10,380 nt of DNA from JAAYRQ01 sp035647815 (lineage in GTDB: Bacteria; Bacillota; Syntrophomonadia; Syntrophomonadales; Syntrophomonadaceae), in assembly GCA_035647815.1 (NCBI GenBank), contig DASRMR010000056.1, positions 1-10,380 of the forward strand, given 5' to 3'. The position numbers and the translations under genes were made by a program. This document shows positions 1-5,947 of the stretch, in pieces. The stretch's first letter is position 1. Each line of letters starts with the position of its first letter. The notes below the pieces were generated by a model. The model worked only from the letters and a program-made list of their open reading frames with translations, was not told where the DNA came from and searched no databases.

Positions 1-118
1 GAAATAACAAGGAAATTACAGGTTAATGTATAGATAATCTCTCGATTTTTTATGAATTTTCACAAAAAGAGCACAGAGCCGGCAAAAACGTTTGATTTGT
101 TGAAAAAGGTATGGTGGT

Positions 119-163
119 TGTCACACAGGCTGCCGTCCCCTTGTCATAGACCCTTGTCATAGA
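119..163. repeat. REP-like palindromic element with 13-bp tandem duplication
   Basis: Read on the minus strand, the unit at 119-146 starts TGACAAGGGGACGG and ends CCTGTGTGACA. The arms ACACAGG and CCTTGT pair with one bulged base around a GC-rich loop. The GGGGACGG core between TGACA/TGTCA-type ends resembles short REP-like repeats that I recall as common in Firmicutes and often linked to REP-associated (RAYT/Y1) transposases. That family link is from memory, not a search. Next to it, the 13 bases cccttgtcataga occur twice in perfect tandem (138-150 and 151-163). The second copy supplies the TGA stop of the ABC ATPase gene. No transposase lies in the window. Positions 1-118 show no gene or clear signal. 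Confidence 0.55.
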
Positions 164-1254
164 CTAGTTTTGGTTATAATTCCTCTTAATTTGCCTTCAC
201 CAACTACTGGAACAGCATTAATATTCGGATCTTGAAATAATTCTGCAATTTCACCGAGGGCTTGGTCTGTATGTACTTTGACAAAATTCATTTTCATGAT
301 ATCGGCAATTGTTTTATCCTCATCCCGGTAGTTGTTGGTTATGTCCTCAAGGGTAACTACGCCTAGCAGTTCTTTTTTCGAGCCAACAACGAACAATTTA
401 TCAACACGTTCGTTTTTAACCACCTTAAAGGACTCTGCTAACCCCCTTTTTGGGCCGATTGTGACGACTCTATCTTGCATTAAATCGACTGCTATGGGAC
501 TATCTAGCTCTCCGGCCAGCCTCTTTTCACCAATAAATTCTCGTATAAACTGATTTTTAGGGCGCCGTAAAATTTTATCAGGTGTGTCTAGTTGAAGAAT
601 CTCACCTGTCTGCATAATGGCAATTCTAGTAGAGATTTTCAGGGCTTCATCCATGTCATGAGTTACGAAGACAATTGTTTTTTGAATTTCTTTTTGTAGT
701 TTTACTAGTTCATCTTGTAATTGCTCTCGACTAATAGGGTCTAAAGCACTAAAAGGTTCATCCATTAGAATAATATTAGGCTCGCCAGCTAGTGCCCTAA
801 TTACCCCAATTCGTTGTTGTTGACCTCCCGACAATTCCGTAGGGTAACGTCCTTTGTATATTGTAGGGTCTAAGCCGACTAAGTCTAATAATTCATCAAC
901 CTTCTTAATGTATCTTTCCTTAGGCCATCGCTTTAATCTAGGTACAAGAGCAATATTTTCTCCAATAGTCATATGGGGCATCAATCCTATTTGTTGGATA
1001 ACATAGCCCATATTGCGCCTTAATTTGACAGGTTCTTGTTTTTTAATATCTTCTCCTGCTACGAGAACTTGCCCACTAGTTGGTTCTATCAAGCGGTTAA
1101 TTATCTTCATAGTTGTAGTTTTACCACAACCAGAGGGGCCGATTAGAGTAAGTAATTCACCTTTTTCCACATGCAAATCGATGCCTTTTAGTGCTTCAAA
1201 TCCATCGGCATATTTTTTGGTAACATTTTTAAATTGAATCAATTGTTTCCCCAC
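157..1254 (-). CDS. opuCA: Glycine betaine/carnitine/choline-type ABC transporter ATP-binding protein (OpuCA/ProV family)
   Basis: Cytoplasmic ATPase that would power uptake of a quaternary-amine osmolyte. The nucleotide-binding domain (about residues 5-240) has Walker A GPSGCGKT (39-46), the Q-loop in VIQQIG (85-90), signature LSGGQ (141-145), Walker B IILMDEP (161-167) and the switch His199. The phrase INRLIEPTSG is typical of the OpuCA/ProV group. Two CBS domains follow (about 250-305 and 315-365); in this family they sense ionic strength or nucleotides. The protein ends at ITKTSL, whereas OpuCA as I recall it continues about 15-20 residues past the matching TRASL, so the extreme C-terminus seems lost at the adjoining REP-like repeat. 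The start is uncertain: GTG at 1254 has no clear Shine-Dalgarno, while TTG at 1242 would give MIQFKNVTKKY, closer to family N-termini. Permease and binding-protein genes are not in the window and may lie beyond the left edge. Exact substrate is not determinable. Confidence 0.9.
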   Translation of the reverse strand: MGKQLIQFKNVTKKYADGFEALKGIDLHVEKGELLTLIGPSGCGKTTTMKIINRLIEPTSGQVLVAGEDIKKQEPVKLRRNMGYVIQQIGLMPHMTIGENIALVPRLKRWPKERYIKKVDELLDLVGLDPTIYKGRYPTELSGGQQQRIGVIRALAGEPNIILMDEPFSALDPISREQLQDELVKLQKEIQKTIVFVTHDMDEALKISTRIAIMQTGEILQLDTPDKILRRPKNQFIREFIGEKRLAGELDSPIAVDLMQDRVVTIGPKRGLAESFKVVKNERVDKLFVVGSKKELLGVVTLEDITNNYRDEDKTIADIMKMNFVKVHTDQALGEIAELFQDPNINAVPVVGEGKLRGIITKTSL

Positions 1255-1268
1255 TTTCTATTATTACT

Positions 1269-1290
1269 AACAAATTAATCTTAATTTGTT
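1269..1290. promoter_or_regulatory. Perfect 9-bp inverted repeat, candidate operator or leader hairpin
   Basis: The arms aacaaatta (1269-1277) and taatttgtt (1282-1290) are perfectly complementary around a 4-base spacer. The site sits 15 bases upstream of the ATPase GTG codon, inside the predicted transcribed leader. It is AT-only apart from one C/G pair per arm and has no U-tract, so it is not a terminator. A dimeric repressor site is plausible, since related opu operons in Bacillus are controlled by GbsR/OpcR (MarR-like) proteins, but that is inference. Confidence 0.45.
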
Positions 1291-1323
1291 CTAGGAGATA
1301 TTTGAATACATGGGATTTTTGCC

Positions 1324-1410
1324 ACCACAAATCAAAAACTCAAAAACAATAATAAATCAAGAATTGCTCTATAAAAATTTACCAATTATACGATATTATA
1401 CCACAAATCA
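1324..1410. repeat. Pair of 11-bp direct repeats around the ATPase promoter
   Basis: The 11-mer accacaaatca occurs at 1324-1334 and again at 1400-1410 (TGATTTGTGGT on the coding strand), 76 bases apart. The upstream copy covers the spacer and part of the -35 of the predicted promoter; the other lies about 45-55 bases into the transcript. Spacing near seven helical turns would suit two bound regulator dimers with looping, but chance is not excluded. Confidence 0.4.
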
Positions 1411-1413
1411 CAA
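1385..1413 (-). promoter_or_regulatory. Sigma-A-type promoter of the ABC ATPase gene
   Basis: On the minus strand there is a -35 TTGTGA (1408-1413), a 17-base spacer and a perfect -10 TATAAT (1385-1390). A second TATAAT ten bases upstream (1395-1400) has a TGG just before it and could act as an extended -10. Transcription would start near 1378, leaving a leader of about 120 bases before the coding region, which contains the inverted repeat at 1269-1290. Confidence 0.6.
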
Positions 1414-1545
1414 TTTTGGGTTTTTAAGGTATATTAGCAAGCTCGAATTGGCGGCTGATTAGGCATAACACAGCTTAGATTGGAAGTTATAGGAAGGAGT
1501 TGGTGTTCTTATAAATATGACAAAAAATTTCGATTCCTAGGCACT
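1414..1545. other. Intergenic stretch with no recognised feature
   Basis: This part of the 339-base gap between the ATPase gene and the surface-protein gene lies upstream of the ATPase promoter and beyond the surface-protein terminator. I see no ORF with a credible start, no RNA fold of a known class and no strong repeat. A plus-strand AGGAAGGAG at about 1491-1500 precedes only a few codons before a stop. Confidence 0.5.
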
Positions 1546-1580
1546 AAAAAAGGCTCAACTTTTAAAAGTCGAGCCTTTTT
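1546..1580 (-). terminator. Rho-independent terminator of the SLH surface-protein gene
   Basis: The arms at 1547-1563 and 1564-1580 pair over almost their whole length (core GGCTCGACTTTT on the coding strand, with one G-U wobble in RNA), followed by a run of Us. It begins 13 bases after the surface-protein stop codon. The flanking A and T tracts mean it could also stop plus-strand transcription. Confidence 0.88.
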
Positions 1581-1593
1581 ATCTTTAGTTTAT

Positions 1594-4239
1594 TTATTGC
1601 TTTTCTATTTCGTAGACTACATTATCTATATAATAGATTTCTACCCAATCATTTTCCCTAAGATTATTGAAAGTATAAGTTTGGTTACCTTTATGAATAT
1701 AGCAAGGATTAGCTAGGTCATAAACTACATAACTATAACCAGCATTTCGGGTGATATAAAGTTTAGTATTATTATTTTCAGTGTCAACATATTGAGTTCT
1801 AAGTTTACTCATAATATGAATCTGAGTATCGTTATCGGCAGTTTCTCTAACCTTTATCCTATCACCAATATCTACGGCATTAAGATTGTTATAGGTTTTG
1901 CCGTCTTTTATAATATCTAGTCTGTTAGCGACAGATAGGTTAGTAGTCTTGCCATCAAAGCCTAGGATAGTAAAAGATTGACTTGCCCAGTTAACTGAGA
2001 GAATTTCACCTGCAGTCGCCGGTACTAGCTCTACTTTAATCAATTTAAATCCTTGATAAGTAACGCGAACCAAGTCACCCGCTTTAAAATCTCTTAATAC
2101 TGGTTTGTTGATACCAGATATGATGATTTCAGGTTTGTCATCATTATATATATATTTACTCTTGTTTTTTCCGTCTGTAGCTCTTAAAGAATCATTACTA
2201 CTACTAGTGACTTCATAAACATAAGATTTTTCTACATATATTTCGGTGACGAATTCTTTAGCAATTTTAACTTCTACAATATCATTACGTTCTATATCTT
2301 CCAAGTTAGCACGAGGAATATCTTCGATACGAACATCGACATTTTCTGATACGCGGTAAGTTACAGAACCTTGATCATAAGTCTTTATTGATAGTAGGTT
2401 ACGATCTGGGTTTACTGATAGAACTGTACCTTCTATACTGTTTTTGTTAGCTATATAAATTATTTTACCATCTAGTATCTCAACTTCGATTTTCATGCCC
2501 TTATTAATATCGGATATAGTAGCATTTCTAATATTGTCAATATCATAATCAGCATATTTAGCTATTGCATACGGATGTAGTTTGCCATCACTAGTTTCTA
2601 ATACTAGGGTTGGGCTATCGGCGTCTTTATCAACTGCAACAATAGTACCTTTTAATTTATTTTCAATACTGCGGTTAGTTACTTTTATAGATCTAGTAAG
2701 TCCATCTTTAATTTCTAAAGTTACCTTATCATCTACTAAAACATCATCGATCCGAGGTATATCTATACCATCTATATCTACAGTATAGTTATTCGCCAGC
2801 TTGAATGTCTCAAAGGTTCCATCTTCCTGTTTAATAACGATTACATTTTTATCGTTCATTACAACAATGCCTGATATAGTAAGTTCTTGTTTAGTTTTTA
2901 GTAAAGTAATTTTAGTTACTAGATTATTATCAGTTTCGAGTTTAACTTCATCACCAGCTCGTAAATCTTCGATAACAGCAAAACGTAGTCCTTCTACTGC
3001 TATTTCGACTAGATCACTATACTGGAAAGTGCTGAATGTATCCTGGCTTTTAAGAATAATTAATTGGTTTTTAGTATCGATTTCATATATTATTCCTGAA
3101 TCACTTATAAAACCAGAGCTAGCCTCTAAAGTAAAGGAACTTACAAATCCTTGAGCATCTAGGGCAACAGATACTTGAGCATTTAAAGGAATTTGATCTA
3201 AATTATAAGCCCTACCGTTAGTATCTAAACATTGTACACCTGGAGATAAAAACTTAGTATGTATAAATCCTTCATTATCTTTTATTATAATTACCCTTTG
3301 GTCTGCTAGTACTTTAATTAGAGTACCAGTTATATCAGGTGTAATAATTTGATCGCTTTTAGTTAGAAGCTCGAGATATTTAATATTAGAACTAGCAGCT
3401 ACAAAAAGCACCTCTTGTCCCGTTTTTATATTAGCTAAAGATATTTGAGAATTATCCCTACCGAATAAAACTGCCTCATTGCCGATTATATAATTATTAG
3501 TCTGACCGTTAACTTGTATATTAATAGAAGAGTCAGTAGTATTTAAAACTTTACCTTTACTAGTTCTAGTAAGGTTCAAAAATGGTTCACTATTGCCTAA
3601 TAAAACTACTGTTTGTGCTCTAGTTACGATTTGGGTTGGTTTAAATGTACCATCAGGAAATCCAGCAATAATATCACATTTTACCGCAGTATTAATATAG
3701 CCACGTGCCCAAGGTGCTATATCTGCATCATCTGCAAAGTCAGAAGTTTGATCACTACTTAAGATAGCTGCAGCATCTTTACCGATGGAGCGTACTATTA
3801 GTCGGGTAATCCATGCTCTTGAAGCTAACCTAGTAGCATCAAAATCATTTTCCGAGGCAATTATAAGTCCTTGGTCAAGGGCATATAGTATTTGGCTTTT
3901 AGATTGTTTTTCAGCCCATTCTGGAACTTTAAAAGGTAGTGTCCGGTTAGTGTCGATCTTAGCGAGTTCGCTATCAGCTTCCATATTTCGGACTGTCATT
4001 AAGAGTGCTTCTAGTTGGGTTACAGCATTATCAGGCTTGAAAGTTTTATCTACATATCCTGCTACTACAGTACGGTGATCCATTTTTACTACATGTTTAA
4101 AAGCCCAATGGTTAGAGTTTACATCAGAATAGGGGCTACTAAGAGCCGCACTAGCTGGTAAAGCAAAGCTAAACACCATACTGAACATGAAGAAAACAAG
4201 GGTTAAAAATGATATAGACTTATAAAATCGTTTGTTCAC
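1594..4239 (-). CDS. SLH-domain surface (S-layer-type) protein with nine tandem beta-rich repeats
   Basis: Exported cell-surface protein of 881 residues. A signal peptide is clear: basic start MNKRFYK, hydrophobic 9-27, and LPASA before the mature part at about 32. Three SLH domains follow (about 37-82, 100-152, 166-215); these normally bind pyruvylated secondary cell-wall polymer non-covalently. The third is the most typical (GFPDGTFKP, VTRAQ), the second is degenerate. Residues 227-880 form nine tandem units of about 65-72 residues starting near 227, 303, 381, 455, 529, 602, 674, 743 and 816. Each opens like GTVLSVN, then alternates strands, and ends with a GDxVxV-like strand; an OB-like or small beta-barrel fold is my guess. 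Start is GTG, with AAGGAG (4249-4254) nine bases upstream. It is transcribed alone, with a leader ORF upstream and a strong terminator. No enzymatic domain is visible; a structural or S-layer role is inferred. Confidence 0.88.
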   Translation of the reverse strand: MNKRFYKSISFLTLVFFMFSMVFSFALPASAALSSPYSDVNSNHWAFKHVVKMDHRTVVAGYVDKTFKPDNAVTQLEALLMTVRNMEADSELAKIDTNRTLPFKVPEWAEKQSKSQILYALDQGLIIASENDFDATRLASRAWITRLIVRSIGKDAAAILSSDQTSDFADDADIAPWARGYINTAVKCDIIAGFPDGTFKPTQIVTRAQTVVLLGNSEPFLNLTRTSKGKVLNTTDSSINIQVNGQTNNYIIGNEAVLFGRDNSQISLANIKTGQEVLFVAASSNIKYLELLTKSDQIITPDITGTLIKVLADQRVIIIKDNEGFIHTKFLSPGVQCLDTNGRAYNLDQIPLNAQVSVALDAQGFVSSFTLEASSGFISDSGIIYEIDTKNQLIILKSQDTFSTFQYSDLVEIAVEGLRFAVIEDLRAGDEVKLETDNNLVTKITLLKTKQELTISGIVVMNDKNVIVIKQEDGTFETFKLANNYTVDIDGIDIPRIDDVLVDDKVTLEIKDGLTRSIKVTNRSIENKLKGTIVAVDKDADSPTLVLETSDGKLHPYAIAKYADYDIDNIRNATISDINKGMKIEVEILDGKIIYIANKNSIEGTVLSVNPDRNLLSIKTYDQGSVTYRVSENVDVRIEDIPRANLEDIERNDIVEVKIAKEFVTEIYVEKSYVYEVTSSSNDSLRATDGKNKSKYIYNDDKPEIIISGINKPVLRDFKAGDLVRVTYQGFKLIKVELVPATAGEILSVNWASQSFTILGFDGKTTNLSVANRLDIIKDGKTYNNLNAVDIGDRIKVRETADNDTQIHIMSKLRTQYVDTENNNTKLYITRNAGYSYVVYDLANPCYIHKGNQTYTFNNLRENDWVEIYYIDNVVYEIEKQ

Positions 4240-4262
4240 AATAAACAGCTCCTTTTTTCGTA

Positions 4263-4312
4263 ATTATAATTAAGTTTAAATTTTCTAATTTACTTTATTA
4301 TAATAAGTTTAA
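4263..4312. repeat. Near-identical AT-rich direct repeats upstream of the surface-protein gene
   Basis: The 17-mer attataattaagtttaa (4263-4279) recurs as attataataagtttaa (4297-4312), differing by one base deletion, 34 bases apart. Each contains TATAAT on the minus strand, so they may be duplicated -10 elements or regulator sites. Neither has a good -35 at 16-18 bases. The region is very AT-rich, so coincidence is possible. Confidence 0.35.
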
Positions 4313-4327
4313 TTTCGACAAGAACAT
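4298..4327 (-). CDS. Nine-codon leader ORF before the surface-protein gene
   Basis: Minus-strand ATG at 4327 encodes MFLSKLNLL and stops at TAA (4298-4300). It has an excellent ribosome site, GGGGAGG (4335-4341), seven bases upstream, stronger than that of most real genes here. It ends 58 bases before the GTG of the SLH protein. It could be a translated leader that tunes transcription or mRNA stability, or a remnant. There is no codon run typical of amino-acid attenuators, beyond three Leu near the end. Confidence 0.35.
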   Translation of the reverse strand: MFLSKLNLL

Positions 4328-4402
4328 GGCGTTTCCTCCCCTTAGCTAGATATTTTACAAAGATATATTAAGAACTCCCATAGACTATTACGGCTAAACC
4401 AA

Positions 4403-4431
4403 CTTATATCTTACTAAAAAGAGCAGTTAAA
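4403..4431 (-). promoter_or_regulatory. Weak candidate promoter of the surface-protein gene
   Basis: On the minus strand TTTAAC (4426-4431), a 17-base spacer and TATAAG (4403-4408) lie just past the cyclophilin terminator. Transcription would start near 4396 and give a leader of about 155 bases carrying the nine-codon ORF. The -35 is poor. The TATAAT boxes nearer the gene are alternatives. Confidence 0.3.
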
Positions 4432-4436
4432 CATAA

Positions 4437-4469
4437 AAAAAGAGTAAGCTAAGATTGCTTACTCTTTTT
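4437..4469 (-). terminator. Rho-independent terminator of the cyclophilin gene
   Basis: A perfect 13-base stem, aaaaagagtaagc (4437-4449) with gcttactcttttt (4457-4469), encloses a 7-base loop. On the minus strand it ends in a U-tract and starts 15 bases after the cyclophilin stop codon. Confidence 0.9.
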
Positions 4470-4484
4470 AAGGTAGACTTATTA

Positions 4485-5006
4485 CTAGGCTTTTTCCACT
4501 TCAGGATAATCTACTCCGAAAGTATCGACACTTACAGTTTTCATCTTTTGATCGACTAAAGGTTTATCCATGCGATTTCGTTCTGTACTGACGATTTTAT
4601 CGACATTTTCGATTCCTTCTATTACTTTGCCAAATCCTGCATAGTCATTATCTAAATGTGGAGCCCTATCAGCCATAATAAAGAACTGGGAGCCGGCTGA
4701 ATTAGGGGCACCTGTTCTAGCCATCGATAATACGCCTTTTTCGTGTTTGAGATTATTTTCAAATTTGTTGCTAGAAAATTCGCCTTTAATACTATATCCT
4801 GGTCCCCCAGTACCTGAACCTTGAGGACAACCTGCTTGCACCATAAAGCCAGGAATTACGCGGTGAAAGATAATTCCATCGTAGAATTTATTCTCAATCA
4901 GGGAAATAAAGTTATTAACTGTATTAGGGGCGATTTCAGGGTATAATTCTGCTTTGATTATGTCACCATTCTCCATTTCGATAGTTACTATTGGGTTTTT
5001 ACTCAT
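4485..5006 (-). CDS. Cyclophilin-type peptidyl-prolyl cis-trans isomerase
   Basis: Catalyses cis-trans isomerisation of peptidyl-proline bonds. With the ATG at 5006 the protein has 173 residues, usual for single-domain bacterial cyclophilins. There is no signal peptide, so it is cytoplasmic. The active-site block FHRVIPGFMVQAG (47-59) holds the catalytic Arg49 with Phe54, Met55 and Gln57. SAGSQFFI (103-110) and HLDNDYAGFGKV (117-128) complete the pocket; His117 stands where human CypA has Trp121, as in many bacterial forms. An in-frame ATG at 5018 touches the Shine-Dalgarno sequence, so the longer form (177 residues) is unlikely. The gene has its own promoter and terminator and appears monocistronic. 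It is PpiB-like, but its client proteins cannot be inferred. Confidence 0.95.
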   Translation of the reverse strand: MSKNPIVTIEMENGDIIKAELYPEIAPNTVNNFISLIENKFYDGIIFHRVIPGFMVQAGCPQGSGTGGPGYSIKGEFSSNKFENNLKHEKGVLSMARTGAPNSAGSQFFIMADRAPHLDNDYAGFGKVIEGIENVDKIVSTERNRMDKPLVDQKMKTVSVDTFGVDYPEVEKA

Positions 5007-5017
5007 TTTATTTATCA

Positions 5018-5023
5018 TCCTTT
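5018..5023 (-). promoter_or_regulatory. Ribosome binding site that decides the cyclophilin start
   Basis: AAAGGA on the minus strand lies 11 bases before the ATG at 5006. It runs directly into the upstream in-frame ATG at 5018, which therefore has no usable spacer. This supports the shorter 173-residue product. Confidence 0.6.
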
Positions 5024-5049
5024 CAACTACTAATAATATATGTTCAGAC

Positions 5050-5078
5050 AGAATAAACTATTTTCTCCCTAGTGTCAA
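5050..5078 (-). promoter_or_regulatory. Sigma-A-type promoter of the cyclophilin gene
   Basis: A consensus -35 TTGACA (5073-5078), a 17-base spacer and the -10 TATTCT (5050-5055) lie on the minus strand. The predicted start near 5043 gives a short leader of about 37 bases. This is among the best promoters in the window. Confidence 0.7.
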
Positions 5079-5090
5079 AAAGAGCAAAGA

Positions 5091-5813
5091 TTAATTAGAA
5101 ATAAACCAGTTATCGCCACCAGTTAGGAAAAATATTACTGCTAACAAAAAGCAAGTAAATATAATGAGGGTCAACCACGTTATAGATTTTTTAAAGTTTC
5201 TGTGTGGAAATATGCGTTTGCTAAACCCTCTTTCCTCCAGTAGATGGAAACGTAAATGCTTAAGTGTGCCACGAATAAATATTCTGGTAAATATATAAGA
5301 TCCAATAAGAAAAAGTAATCCAAAAGCGATAAGGCCGAAAGATAAGAAAAAGGTTCCGATAGCACTTATACTACTCTCATAAAAGAATTGGGGAATAGTA
5401 TAGGAAAAAACAGTAAAAGGCCTTATAAAAACACCTATTAATAAAGAAAACCCAGATAATATAGTTGAAAAACTAGCACCTAGCAGAGCTAATAAGGCTC
5501 CTGTAATTCCAAGTATAGGACCAATCAATAACAATAGATTAGAAATACCTAGTTTTAAAGTTATTTTTATGACTTTAAAAAGATTAGAAAGAGTCAAGTC
5601 CTTTTCGGCAGTATCTAGCAAATATTCTACTATGTAGTATTGAGCTAGGGCTTCGGGAGAATCTAAAGAAGTCAGCACTTCCTCCTCAGTCATACCTTGT
5701 TCTAGATTAGTAGTAATCATGTCATCATATTTAGACAATAGTTCTAATCTAAGATTTGTTGGTAATTCAGTGAGCGCTATGTCAAATTTTTTTAGAAATT
5801 CGATTTTATTCAT
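5091..5813 (-). CDS. HAAS/DUF1700-type integral membrane protein
   Basis: 240-residue membrane protein. The N-terminal 70 residues are a HAAS-like helical domain: MNKIEFLKKFDIALTEL, then a YDDMI segment, then GMTEEEVLTSLDSPEALAQYY, the usual G-x-(S/T)EEEV...LGxPxxLA pattern. Strongly hydrophobic segments follow at about 87-112, 115-135, 150-180 and 210-231, with a basic loop (181-209, rich in Arg, Lys and His) between the last two. Family members usually sit next to a PadR-type repressor gene and are thought to take part in envelope-stress or membrane control; biochemical function is unknown. No PadR gene is present on either side here. The start is ATG with AGAGG (5824-5828) ten bases upstream. 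A terminator after the stop codon is not obvious, so read-through into the cyclophilin gene is possible. Confidence 0.75.
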   Translation of the reverse strand: MNKIEFLKKFDIALTELPTNLRLELLSKYDDMITTNLEQGMTEEEVLTSLDSPEALAQYYIVEYLLDTAEKDLTLSNLFKVIKITLKLGISNLLLLIGPILGITGALLALLGASFSTILSGFSLLIGVFIRPFTVFSYTIPQFFYESSISAIGTFFLSFGLIAFGLLFLIGSYIFTRIFIRGTLKHLRFHLLEERGFSKRIFPHRNFKKSITWLTLIIFTCFLLAVIFFLTGGDNWFISN

Positions 5814-5836
5814 TTAAATAACACCTCTTTCGCTTC

Positions 5837-5864
5837 TCTATAAAATTTTCTTATATAATTGTAA
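5837..5864 (-). promoter_or_regulatory. Candidate promoter of the HAAS-type gene
   Basis: On the minus strand TTACAA (5859-5864) is followed after 16 bases by TATAGA (5837-5842). It would start transcription near 5830, giving a leader of about 17 bases that just includes the ribosome site. Both boxes are imperfect and the region is AT-rich. Confidence 0.35.
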
Positions 5865-5947
5865 TAGAAATTGGCGATTAAAGGAAGTTAGTAATAGAAG
5901 TTGTTTATAATATCTTATTAGTGCGTAGCTTTATACCCTCCCAAATA

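Noticed and set aside
1..118. Possible remnant of the missing ATPase C-terminus or another gene
   Set aside because: No minus-strand frame gives the expected LVD-like tail; one open stretch of about 35 codons has no start and no resemblance to a family I know.
1480..1716. Plus-strand 78-codon ORF
   Set aside because: It runs through the surface-protein terminator and into the antisense of that gene's 3' end. It has low-complexity hydrophobic content and no family resemblance.
2801..3154. Plus-strand 117-codon ORF inside the SLH gene
   Set aside because: It is antisense to a well-supported coding frame, rich in Ser/Thr/Leu as expected of a shadow, and has no ribosome site.
4342..4434. Possible riboswitch in the surface-protein leader
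   Set aside because: I looked for the conserved cores of c-di-GMP, c-di-AMP and other common riboswitches and saw none; only the leader ORF with its ribosome site stands out.
5180..5365. Minus-strand 61-codon ORF within the HAAS-type gene
   Set aside because: It is a same-strand, out-of-frame shadow of a hydrophobic coding region, without its own ribosome site.
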